A stretch of DNA of 64,000 nt from Acidobacteriota bacterium (GTDB lineage Bacteria > Acidobacteriota > Terriglobia > Bryobacterales > Bryobacteraceae): contig JACQZS010000135.1 in assembly GCA_016213725.1 (NCBI GenBank), forward strand, positions 28,030 through 92,029. The letters run 5' to 3'. The notes beneath the pieces are model-generated. The model saw only the letters and a list, made by a program, of their open reading frames with translations, was not told the DNA's origin and made no database searches. Of this stretch, positions 18,967 to 28,009 are shown piece by piece. The stretch's first letter is position 1, and every line of letters begins with the position of its first letter. A program made the translations under genes and the position numbers.

Positions 18967-19142
18967 GTTTTGGGCAGCCCTTTGCGAGTCAACGGGGTTG
19001 CCATTGATCATGAAACACTCGTTCCCCGAAGAAGACCTCGTGCGCCGTCTGCGAAGTCGTTCCACGGCCCGGCCGCGGCCCGCCTTGAGTCGTACGCCGA
19101 CGGGCAGGACTGACACCAGTCACTCGTTTCACTGCAAGTGCC

Positions 19143-19164
19143 GTTTTCAGCAAATGCTGAAAAC
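19143..19164. repeat. perfect 22-bp palindrome GTTTTCAGCA-AA-TGCTGAAAAC
   Basis: Direct reading: two perfect 10-bp arms with a 2-nt spacer. Confidence 0.9.
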
Positions 19165-19322
19165 CCGAATCACATCGCAGGGGCAGCATGGGCGCTCTGT
19201 ATAGGAGGAGAAGATCCTGTCAGACTTTCCGAGGGCGAGTACAACCGCGCGCGTGCGCGTAGCAGACGTGGGTCCACGGGTGGAAACTGTGGCGATTTCC
19301 TTGGCCGAAGTGGTCCGAAACT

Positions 19323-19381
19323 GGAGTCAGTTCGGAGTCCACTTCGCCTCCGGGGTGGCCCTGGAGACCAACTGGAGACCA
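19323..19381 (+). repeat. 11-bp-phased direct repeats (GGAGTCag/GGAGTCCA at 19323, 19334; GGAGACCA at 19363, 19374)
   Basis: Direct reading; each pair is exactly 11 bp apart. Confidence 0.85.
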
Positions 19382-19446
19382 AAACCGTTGCGGCTAAGTC
19401 TTGTGTTTTCAGTCAGCGGTCGCTGTAAGTGATTGATTTTCGCCCG

Positions 19447-19491
19447 TTGGGGTGCAAGAGGTCCCGGGTTCAAATCCCGGCGGCCCGACCA
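19447..19491 (+). other. orphan 3' half of tRNA-Pro(GGG): candidate attachment (att) core
   Basis: TTGGGGT GCAAG AGGTC CCGGG TTCAAAT CCCGG CGGCCCG A CCA: anticodon loop (GGG), 3' anticodon strand, variable loop, complete T arm, 3' acceptor strand, discriminator, CCA. No matching 5' half (CGGGCCG...) upstream. Confidence 0.8.
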
Positions 19492-19539
19492 AACTTCTCA
19501 AAGAGTTACAGACCCCACCACCCTCCCACACCTCCCGCT

Positions 19540-19569
19540 GGAGTCCATTTGGAGTCCAAACGGAGTCCA
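19540..19569 (+). repeat. three GGAGTCCA direct repeats, exact 11-bp period (19540, 19551, 19562)
   Basis: Direct reading: ggagtccattt ggagtccaaac ggagtccacgc. Confidence 0.9.
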
Positions 19570-19907
19570 CGCCTCGCGGTACCCATCGCCTTTTCGACGG
19601 CTACCACGACCAGCACTGTGCTATCAACGGCTTGGTATCCATGGGGTGCAGGGGTGCCATCAACGAGGCCTTGTTCGCTGGTGGAGAAAACATTCAATCG
19701 CTCATAGGGGAACAGCTACCAGAGCCCCGGACGGGGGCACCAGCCGGCCTCCCTCGAAGCGCTGATCCTCCCTGGGGCCCTATCGCGTTTGCTGTTCCGA
19801 GGGGCCGATACTCGTTTACCGCGCCCGGTCGCGATACAGCCAGATATGGGCAAGCGCATCGTCTCCTGCAAATTGTCTTAGCTTCTCGATAAACTGCGAC
19901 TTGGACG

Positions 19908-21026
19908 ATGGGTATCGACCTCATCATCGGCATTGTCGGCTCGATCATCGCTGCCACCTTGATCGCGCTCATGAAGTTCGGGATGAAAGACCACCTGCAG
20001 CGAAGAATGACGAGTCTGCGCACGAGGTGGATGTCACCGCTGCGGGTCGTTCTGGAGCGGAAAGGCACAGATGCAGTGTCAGCGAAGCTCGTGACGTGGC
20101 TGAAAGAAGACCAGTACCAGCAAGGACCACGGGCGGGCCAATTCGGCAAACGCCAAGACATTGCCGAGACGATTCGATTCGACCCAAACGAATCACCCCG
20201 TTTGAAGCCGAGGCTGTATCAGACGAGTTGGGCATGCATTGCGTTACGAAAACACAGTCTGTTGCCGGCCGCGCTCGAAAGGGCTCGCATCAGTCTGGAA
20301 CGATTGATGGTCACGGGTTCCGTAATGGCGGTGATGCCGGCAAAGCGACCAGAGAAAGTTGAGGCGAAAGTTTCGGTTCGTCATACGCTGCGAGCAGCGC
20401 ACACTCTCATGGTCTTGGTTCCAGGGTCACAACTCGCTACCTCCGTGTTGCGGAAGATGCTTGATCCCGGATCACGCTGGGAATGCAAAGATGGCGGCTG
20501 GCCGCAGCACGAGTCGGCGCGCCCGTCCTCGGATCTCTGGGCATCGGTATACGCAATCGACTTTCTCGACTACGTGCACACCAATTGCCCCGGGATGGCT
20601 CTGGCTGAGATGAGCGTGCTTAGTCCACTGCAAAGGACGGTGGCGCACCTTGCGCGGGAATGGCAGCGGAACAGGTGGGCGTATCAAGGTGCGCCTGCCG
20701 CTGAGAATGTAATCCATATCCTGAATTGCGTGGCATTGGTGCTCAAGCGCTTGGAGCCGGAACTCCTTCGAAATGTTACCCACTTCATTGAACAGTGGAT
20801 CACGGCTGAGCATCACGTGTCTGCGGCATATCTCAGAGAATGCGAGACCATCCAGTTGGGAGCCGCGTCGGCGCGATTCGCGTATTTCTGGTTCCTTGTA
20901 GACCGGAACGGCGAACGCTGGCGCACTCTGTATCAAGATGCCATCGAGCACTTCGAACTTGGGATGGATGCTTCTGACGTAGCTTTCCTGCTAGATCTGA
21001 CAAATTCGATTAAGCACACCTCATAA
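19908..21026 (+). CDS. membrane-anchored protein with terpenoid-cyclase/prenyltransferase-toroid-like repeats
   Basis: N-terminal TM segment MGIDLIIGIVGSIIAATLIALM; SRWECKDGGWPQHESARPSSDLWASVYAIDFL resembles a QW/GGW toroid repeat. Confidence 0.6.
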   Translation: MGIDLIIGIVGSIIAATLIALMKFGMKDHLQRRMTSLRTRWMSPLRVVLERKGTDAVSAKLVTWLKEDQYQQGPRAGQFGKRQDIAETIRFDPNESPRLKPRLYQTSWACIALRKHSLLPAALERARISLERLMVTGSVMAVMPAKRPEKVEAKVSVRHTLRAAHTLMVLVPGSQLATSVLRKMLDPGSRWECKDGGWPQHESARPSSDLWASVYAIDFLDYVHTNCPGMALAEMSVLSPLQRTVAHLAREWQRNRWAYQGAPAAENVIHILNCVALVLKRLEPELLRNVTHFIEQWITAEHHVSAAYLRECETIQLGAASARFAYFWFLVDRNGERWRTLYQDAIEHFELGMDASDVAFLLDLTNSIKHTS

Positions 21027-21289
21027 CGCGGTTTCGAAGACGAGGCGGATTCTTGAAAGTCGTTGAGCCGTGTGACTCTCAATCGACAACGCGCAGCCCC
21101 GGTTGGATCCTTAGATGATTCTTCTGTTGACGACACGAATCGCCGCCTGGTATTCATCGGCTGAACGCTGAACACGGCGTTCCCCCAGAGGCGAGCGGGG
21201 CCTCTCGAAACTGCCCGCATCCCCAACACAAGAGAGCCGGGACTCTCGTGAAACTCCATCCCGCATTCGCGTCCGTACCCGTGTCTTCC

Positions 21290-21611
21290 CATGCAGACCG
21301 AGATCCCGCTCTACAAGGCCGTCGGTGAACTCTGCGACCGGATCACTCCGGCGCGCATGGCCCGCCTGGAGAAGCTCGATCTGATCCAAATCGTCCGCCA
21401 CAAGAAGGGGCACGTGAGCCGGCGCATCGTGCGGCAGCGTCCGGGCCATCCGCCGCCGGCGCGGCTGACTGACTACATCGGCACGCGCTACAGCTTCCGC
21501 GAGCACCTCGAGAACGGGCACATCTGCTGGCGGCTACGGCGACTCGGGCGTGAGCATGAGTTGCGGCCGATCTTCCTGCAGGTGGTGACGGGCTGCCTGG
21601 CGCGATCGTGA
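21290..21611 (+). CDS. small hypothetical protein, possible element remnant
   Basis: 106-aa ORF with basic, compact sequence (LEKLDLIQIVRHKKGHVSRRIVRQRPG); no family recognised. Track start is 21291. Confidence 0.4.
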
Positions 21612-22371
21612 TGCAATCCTGGGTCCTTCCTGGGCGGCGCGGCGGCGGGTGGAATGGTGCCACGATTTCGCCAGCGTCACGGGCTGAAATAGGTTGCCCG
21701 GTTGCCGGTTGCCACCCCAGGCGCTGATTCCGGAGATTTCTCATGGTCGACTCCCCTTCTGGAACAACAAGCGGCGGCGCGTCGAAGCAACGTACCTGAA
21801 CTGTACCGTGACCCGATTGCACATCAGTGAATCACTCCCGCGGGATGAAAGAAGGGCGCAGGATTGCCGGGCCGAGAAGCGGCGCGAGAACTGATCCGGC
21901 TCCTCGCTCCAACGGCGCAGCGGGCGCCTCAGAACGCTGGGGGATAGGCACCTGCATTGGGTGCAGCTGAGCCAAGCGAAGTGGTTAGCCGCAGATTTTG
22001 AAACTGTGTTATGCGACGTGGGCGGAGGCAGGAACACCCGCGGGTGCAACCAGTAGGGGCCGAACCTGCCTCATGTGGATTCGGGGCGGAGGAACTCATT
22101 TGGCTTGAATAATATACGATCCTGCAGTATGATTCCGGTGGTATCCGGTGGTGTCCGGCGGGGACTGAAATGTCACCTGGATTCTTTTGCAACTTCGTGG
22201 CTAAACTTGGCAGTCTGATGCGGATTCTGATCCGACTGGCAAAAAGCTGGAACCAAATTTCAGAAGCGTTGACTCCCGTGTGCCGATCCAGTATACTCGC
22301 GTACCAGCCGAACCTCTTTAACTGGGGTGACGGTGGAGGCAGACTCGCTGAAGTGATGTGAAGGAGGAGGA

Positions 22372-25300
22372 ATGCTCAAACAACTCCGTTTGATGTTTGC
22401 AGTGGCACTGTTTCTGGCCTCGATGGCCAGCGTAAATGCCCAAGATGTCCGTGCCACGATCCTAGGGTCGGTCACCGACGGTTCCGGCGCAGCGGTGACG
22501 GGTGCGAAGGTCCGGGTGACATTCCTGGAACGCAACACGACCGTCGAAGTGGAATCGAACGAAACCGGCTCATTCGCGACTCCATTCCTGACGCCCGGCA
22601 TGTACCGGGTAGAGGTGGAAGCCAAGGGGTTCCAGAAGTATGTCCGCGAGAACATGCAATTGCAGGCGCAGGACCGTGCTCGCTTGGACATCAAGCTCAC
22701 TCTGGGTGAGCTTACGCAGAGCGTGAGCGTCAGTGGTTCTGCGACTCAGCTCGAGACGGAGACGGCCAGCCGGTCGCAGGTAGTAGCGAGCGAGATCATC
22801 GCCAACTTGCCGACGCAAGGCCGCAACCCGTTCCAGATTGCCTGGGCGGCTGCAGGCGTGGTGAAGAGCGGTTCGTGGCGCTACCTCCGGTCGTTTGACA
22901 TCGGCGGCACGACAGGCATTTCAATCAATGGCGGACGTGAAGGCCAGAATGAAGTCCTGCTGGACGGTATCAGCAATGTGCGCGCGGAATGGACCGTGAT
23001 CAGCATTCCCACCACGGAGTCGGTGCAGGAGTTCAAGGTTCAGGCCAATACCTACGATGCGCAGTATGGGCGCACCTCGGGCGGCGTGATCACAATGGTG
23101 ACCAAGGGCGGCGGCAACGACTTCCACGGCACGATGTTCGAGTACTTCCAGAACGACAAGCTGAACGCCAATCAGAGTGAGCTGAACCAACCCGCCACCG
23201 TGGCCGGCGTTTATTATCCCAACGGCCGCAAGCCGCCAAACCACATCAACCAGTTCGGCGCCACCGGATCCGGCCCGGTTTACATTCCGAAACTTTTCAA
23301 CGGCAAGAACCGCGCATTCTGGATGCTCTCCTGGGAGAGCATGCGGCAGCGTTCAGCCGACCCGGATGTGAAGACCTTCCCCATTCCTGAAATTCGGGGC
23401 GGCAACTTCTCGCAACTGTTCAACGCAGCGGGCCAGCAGGTGCAGATCTACGATCCGCTGACCACGAAGTCCGACGGCACGCGCACGCCGTTCGCGGGTA
23501 ATATCATTCCCTCGAACCGTTTGGACCCCATCGCCCTCAAGCTCATGACGTTCTACCCGCAGCCGACGGCACAGGGCAGCGGCCCGGCGCGCATCAACAA
23601 CAATCCCTATCCGTCCATTTGGCGCGCCAGCTTCGATCAATTCGTAGGCCGCGCGGACGTCGTCGTCAATACAAAGAACAACGTGTTCTTCCGCTACAAC
23701 CAGAATCCATTCAGCGAATACCGCGCCGTGGTGTTTGGACTCGACAATCCGGCGGAGCCCACGGGTAACGCTCCGTTGCTGCGCAACGGACGCAACATCA
23801 TGATGAACTGGACGTCCACGATCACCCCCACCGCCACGTTCGACCTGCGCTTCGGCCTAAATCGTTGGGAAGAGGCGGGAGGCAGCACGATCGGCGCCGG
23901 CTACGATCCGAAACAACTCGGCTTCGACCCCGGCCTGGTGAACCAGTTCACCGCCTACCAGTTCCCGGCGATCAACATGGAAGGCTACCAGAACATGGGC
24001 GCCAACGCGGTGAGCCCGGGCATCCGCGACACTTATAGCTTGCAGCCCAACTTCAACAAGATCATGGGCAAGCACTTTCTGAAGATGGGCGCCGAAGTTC
24101 GCCGTTACAACCGAGCCAACTCCGGCGGCGGCTATCCTTCCGGAAACTACACCTTCAACAAGAACTGGACACAGGCGGTGTCGAACCGTGCCGATGCGAC
24201 GTCTGGCAACGGTTATGCGACCCTCCTATTGGGCTACGCCAGTTCGGCATACGTCCAGAAGACGATTGACCCTTACTACCGGCACTACTACTATGCCGGC
24301 TTCTTCCAGGACGACTGGAAGGTGAACCACCAGCTGACTTTGACCTTCGGAGTGCGCTGGGACGCCGAATCCGGCAACGTGGAGCGCTACAACCGAATGG
24401 TGAACGGCCTGGACTACAACGCCGCCAGCCCGATTGCGAACCAGGTTACCGGGCTCAACCTCATGGGCGCCACACTTTTCGCGGGTTACAATGGAACGCC
24501 TCGTTCCCTGATCGATACTCCCTTGACGAGCTGGCAGCCCCGCGTCGGCGCAGCCTACAAGCTGAAGGACACCTGGGTGCTCCGCGGCGGATACGGGCTC
24601 TATTACATGGGTGAGGACAGCATCGGTTCCACCAATGGCTTCAGCCGCCAGACCGACGCCATCGTTACCACTGGAGACCTCACGCCGTACCCGGGCCTTA
24701 AGCTCGCCAACGAGTTCATCGCCTTGCCGGGTGGTAAGCTCCTGGATCCTATCGGGACATCCAAGGGCGCCAGCAGCTTCCTTGGCGAGTCGATTGCGTC
24801 GTTCAAGAGGAACCGTGCCCTGCCGCACGTCCACACGTACTCCTTCGACATTCAGAAGGAAATCAAGGGCGGAATGCTGATTGAAGTCGGCTATGCCGGC
24901 AACACGGCCCGTAACCTGCAGGTGGTGGGAAACAACTTCGTCCTGAACTACGTTCCCACCAGCCAGCTGGGCCGCCGCACCTCCACCGGCGCCATCGACA
25001 CCGCCTACTACACGGCCCTGGTGCCCAACCCCATGGCCGGGCTGATCCCCAATAACGCCACGCTCAACGGCAGCACCATCCAGCGCCAGATCCTCTGGCG
25101 GGCCTACCCGCAGTTCAGCGATCCCAGGGCATATGATGTTCCGGTCGGCCGTGCGCAGTTCCATGGCATGAGCGTGAAAATCACCAAGCGGCTTTCGCAC
25201 GGCCTCAGCTTCCTGTCGAGCTTCTCGATTGGCAAGAACCTGCGCCAGACCCGGCCACTCAACGCTCAGGACTTCTCGCTAGCCACCTGGGAAAGCACCC

Positions 25301-25872
25301 CGCTGGTCAAGGAGCCCGATCAGAACATCGACACGCCGCGCAAGTTCGCCATCGCTGGTATCTACGAACTCCCGTTTGGTCACGGCCGCCGTTTCGCCGG
25401 CGACGCCAAGGGCTGGGTGGATCAGGTGATTGGCGGCTGGCAGGCCAACTTCAATGTGACCTACCAGGTCGGCTGGGTCGTTGACTACCCCAATGCCCCG
25501 CAAAACGCTCCCGGCAGCGCCAAGCTCGAGAATCCGACCAACAAACAGTGGTTCAACACTTCGCTCTGGAAGACCTCTTCCGGCACGCCGGTGGCCACGC
25601 AGGAGCCCTTCACGCTGCGCACCTTCCCCTTCCTGTTCAGCGACGTTCGCCGGCCGGGCTACAAGAACTGGGACTTCTCGCTCTCCAAGATCTTCCCGAT
25701 CACGGAGCGGCTGCACCTCCAGTTCCGTGCCGAAGCCGTCAACATCATGAATCACCCGTGGTTCGCCGACATGGCTTCCACGGACGTAACCAACGCCGCT
25801 TTCGGGCAGTTGAATACGACGCAGCGCAACCTCCCGAGGTTCGTCAAGCTCGGGCTGCACCTGACCTTCTAG
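22372..25872 (+). CDS. TonB-dependent receptor, Oar-like with N-terminal carboxypeptidase-regulatory-like domain
   Basis: ATILGSVTDGSGAAVTGAKVRVTFLERNTTVEVESNETGSFATPFLTPGMYRVEVEAKGFQKY; plug motif NGGREGQNEVLLDGISN; C-terminal FVKLGLHLTF beta-barrel end. Upstream aaggaggag RBS. Confidence 0.93.
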   Translation: MLKQLRLMFAVALFLASMASVNAQDVRATILGSVTDGSGAAVTGAKVRVTFLERNTTVEVESNETGSFATPFLTPGMYRVEVEAKGFQKYVRENMQLQAQDRARLDIKLTLGELTQSVSVSGSATQLETETASRSQVVASEIIANLPTQGRNPFQIAWAAAGVVKSGSWRYLRSFDIGGTTGISINGGREGQNEVLLDGISNVRAEWTVISIPTTESVQEFKVQANTYDAQYGRTSGGVITMVTKGGGNDFHGTMFEYFQNDKLNANQSELNQPATVAGVYYPNGRKPPNHINQFGATGSGPVYIPKLFNGKNRAFWMLSWESMRQRSADPDVKTFPIPEIRGGNFSQLFNAAGQQVQIYDPLTTKSDGTRTPFAGNIIPSNRLDPIALKLMTFYPQPTAQGSGPARINNNPYPSIWRASFDQFVGRADVVVNTKNNVFFRYNQNPFSEYRAVVFGLDNPAEPTGNAPLLRNGRNIMMNWTSTITPTATFDLRFGLNRWEEAGGSTIGAGYDPKQLGFDPGLVNQFTAYQFPAINMEGYQNMGANAVSPGIRDTYSLQPNFNKIMGKHFLKMGAEVRRYNRANSGGGYPSGNYTFNKNWTQAVSNRADATSGNGYATLLLGYASSAYVQKTIDPYYRHYYYAGFFQDDWKVNHQLTLTFGVRWDAESGNVERYNRMVNGLDYNAASPIANQVTGLNLMGATLFAGYNGTPRSLIDTPLTSWQPRVGAAYKLKDTWVLRGGYGLYYMGEDSIGSTNGFSRQTDAIVTTGDLTPYPGLKLANEFIALPGGKLLDPIGTSKGASSFLGESIASFKRNRALPHVHTYSFDIQKEIKGGMLIEVGYAGNTARNLQVVGNNFVLNYVPTSQLGRRTSTGAIDTAYYTALVPNPMAGLIPNNATLNGSTIQRQILWRAYPQFSDPRAYDVPVGRAQFHGMSVKITKRLSHGLSFLSSFSIGKNLRQTRPLNAQDFSLATWESTPLVKEPDQNIDTPRKFAIAGIYELPFGHGRRFAGDAKGWVDQVIGGWQANFNVTYQVGWVVDYPNAPQNAPGSAKLENPTNKQWFNTSLWKTSSGTPVATQEPFTLRTFPFLFSDVRRPGYKNWDFSLSKIFPITERLHLQFRAEAVNIMNHPWFADMASTDVTNAAFGQLNTTQRNLPRFVKLGLHLTF

Positions 25873-25889
25873 TTCGATCTGTTTCCGGC

Positions 25890-25925
25890 AAAAAGGAGGC
25901 CCCTAACCGGGGCCTCCTTTTTCTT
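25890..25925 (+). terminator. rho-independent terminator
   Basis: AAAAAGGAGGCCCC-TAACC-GGGGCCTCCTTTTTC: perfect stem followed by a T run, just after the TonB receptor. Confidence 0.92.
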
Positions 25926-25989
25926 TCCTCTCTCACTGGATTGATGGGTGCGCCAGGGTTATGTGGAGGGACGCAGGGGGCCTGCGAGC

Positions 25990-27996
25990 TTACTTCCAGA
26001 TGGGGACTCCGAGTTCGGAGAAGCGGGCGGCCCCGTTGAGGAAGTGGGCGGTGATCCAGAAGACGGTCCAGGCTTCGTGATAGCCTCCGCGCATTTCAGT
26101 GATCGCAACGTCGCGGCCGAGCTGGGCGTAGTTGGTCTGCTGGAGTTGCTCGCCCTGGCTGCCGTGGGGGTCGATGATCTGGCCGGCGGAGCGGTACATG
26201 ACGAGGGCGAGCTGGCGGAGGTCGGCGCGGTTGTCGATCTGGCCGAGGCGGTAGACGTCGGGCGCGGTGAGGGCGCCCCAGACGTCGAGGTGCTGGTTCT
26301 GGACGGAGACGGAGGTCCCGCCGCGAGTTCGGGCGCGATGATCGGTGAGGCGGCCGGCGGGCTCGGGGACGTCCCAGACGTAGGTGTAGGTGAGCATGAC
26401 GTCGGCGGCGTGGCGGGTCCAGCGGAGATGTTCGGGGGAACGGGTGAGTTCGTAGAGTTCGAGAAAGCCGGCGAAAGCGAGGGCGGCGCCCTCTTTGTCT
26501 TCGCAGGAGGCGTCGGAGGTGCCGCCCCAGTAGGGCTCGGACATGTTGAAGTGGCGCTGGGCGTAGTGCCGGGCGGCGGCGCGGCCGGCCTGGCGGTAGC
26601 GGGGGTTAGAGAAGAGCACGGAGGCTTTAATGAGCGGGGCGATGAGGGAGGCCTCGTTGGTGGAGCGGGGATGCCAATTGGAATCGAGGATGCGGGCGGA
26701 GTGGACATCGGCGGCGTGCTTCAGGAACTCCTCCCACCTGGCGGTCTTCAGGCCGCGCGTGCGGCCGGCGGCGATGGCGCGGGCGATGGTGAGCATGGCC
26801 TGGCCCTGGTTGAGGAACTCCTGGCTGTGCCACTGCTTCTTGCTGAGGTCGTACCAGGTGTGGAAGCCGGCGTCGTAGAACTGGGCGGTGGAGAGGAAGT
26901 CGAGTGATTTCTGGACGTACGTCAGGGCTTTGGAATCGTTGAGGCCGGGGGCGAGGATTTGAAGAGCGTAGCCGAGAGCTTCAGCCTGGCCGGTCCAGCC
27001 CATGACTCCCTGGGTGCGATCGACGTACTTCTGGAATATCGCGTAGTCGGAGGTTTCGCGCCAGCGCGTGAGGGCGTAGCGGTACTTGGCGCGGACGATT
27101 TCAGGGATGGCGGGAAGGTCCTCGGCGTAGAAGGGCTTGAAGAGGGCGATGGAACTGCGGACGGAGGTTTGGAAGGCGCTGCCGGGCTGCGTGACGGGGA
27201 AGGCTTCGAGATAGAAAGACTTTTCGACAACGGCATTGGGCGGGAGGTTCAGATAGGCGTTGTCGTAGGGGACGAAGCTGCGTTGGGCGGCTTTGATGAC
27301 GGAGCGTTTGCCGTTGGAGGCGCAGGGGCCGGAGAGGGCGGTGAGTTCGGTGGCGCCTTGCTGAGCGATGACGCCGAGGGACCACCACTGGTCGTGCAGG
27401 TTGGCGTAAGGGACGGGGGAGGGGATGGTGTGGAGTGAGGCGCCCCAGAGCTTCGCGCCGCGTTGGAGTTCAAGCGAGGCGAAGGGCATGGGGTAGCGGT
27501 GCTCTTCATAGATGGACTCTTCGCCGGGCCTGCCGGTGGAGACGGGGGTGCGGCCGCTGCGGGCGCCAGAGGGATTGCCGAAGTAGAGGATGCCGGGCAG
27601 GACGGGCTGCGCGGATTCAGACGGGGCCATGAAGCGGACGGAGAGGGTGGCCTGACTGAGGGGCTGCTTGCCCTTCCAGGTGAAGCGGCGCAGGCCGCGG
27701 ACGAGGCCATTTTCGAGGCGGTAGGCGTCTTCGAGCTGAAGGGTTCCGCCGCAGGCGCTGAGTTCGCCTTTGAGGATGGTCCATTCGCCGGCGGTGAGGG
27801 TTTGCGTGGGGGAGGCGTGGTGCCAATCGGCGGGCCAGCCATCGCGCCAGGCGCAGGAGACAGACCAGAGACCTTCGGCGGGCGACTCTGCGACCACTTC
27901 CGCGCCGGCTAGAACTTGGACGCGGTTGTTTGCGATGCGGAAGTCGGCGGCCGGCAGGAGGCCGGCAATAAGGAGGACGGAGGGGCGGAGTCGCAT
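25990..27996 (-). CDS. secreted alpha/alpha-barrel glycoside-hydrolase-like/hypothetical protein
   Basis: Start MRLRPSVLLIAGLLPAAD (signal peptide). WTGQAEALGYALQILAPGLNDSKAL...FLNQGQAMLTIARAI...WGGTSDASCEDKEGAALAFAGFLELYELT suggests an (alpha/alpha)6 toroid. Confidence 0.7.
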   Translation of the reverse strand: MRLRPSVLLIAGLLPAADFRIANNRVQVLAGAEVVAESPAEGLWSVSCAWRDGWPADWHHASPTQTLTAGEWTILKGELSACGGTLQLEDAYRLENGLVRGLRRFTWKGKQPLSQATLSVRFMAPSESAQPVLPGILYFGNPSGARSGRTPVSTGRPGEESIYEEHRYPMPFASLELQRGAKLWGASLHTIPSPVPYANLHDQWWSLGVIAQQGATELTALSGPCASNGKRSVIKAAQRSFVPYDNAYLNLPPNAVVEKSFYLEAFPVTQPGSAFQTSVRSSIALFKPFYAEDLPAIPEIVRAKYRYALTRWRETSDYAIFQKYVDRTQGVMGWTGQAEALGYALQILAPGLNDSKALTYVQKSLDFLSTAQFYDAGFHTWYDLSKKQWHSQEFLNQGQAMLTIARAIAAGRTRGLKTARWEEFLKHAADVHSARILDSNWHPRSTNEASLIAPLIKASVLFSNPRYRQAGRAAARHYAQRHFNMSEPYWGGTSDASCEDKEGAALAFAGFLELYELTRSPEHLRWTRHAADVMLTYTYVWDVPEPAGRLTDHRARTRGGTSVSVQNQHLDVWGALTAPDVYRLGQIDNRADLRQLALVMYRSAGQIIDPHGSQGEQLQQTNYAQLGRDVAITEMRGGYHEAWTVFWITAHFLNGAARFSELGVPIWK

Positions 27997-28009
27997 GGCG
28001 AGTGATGAG

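Larger units (their letters stand above)
1..19491 (+). mobile_element. right-hand portion of a tRNA-Pro-associated integrative element/prophage-like island (left end outside window)
   Basis: Phage-like replication/nuclease operon, tyrosine integrase, atypical cargo, and an orphan tRNA-Pro 3' half at the presumed right boundary. Confidence 0.5.

Noticed and set aside
18967-19140. Short plus-strand ORF (18881-19204) after the radical SAM gene
   Set aside because: Overlaps the end of the KamA-like ORF out of frame, with no recognisable family or RBS.
19447-19491. Functional tRNA-Pro gene
   Set aside because: Only the 3' half is present; no D arm, 5' anticodon strand or 5' acceptor strand upstream.
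22130-22165. GGTATCCGGTGGTGTCCGGCGGGGAC repeat as a possible CRISPR or iteron
   Set aside because: Only two to three imperfect short copies with no regular spacers; no CRISPR array seen anywhere in the window.
25948-26907. 319-aa plus-strand Gly/Val-rich ORF
   Set aside because: Antisense shadow of the 25990-27996 minus-strand gene.
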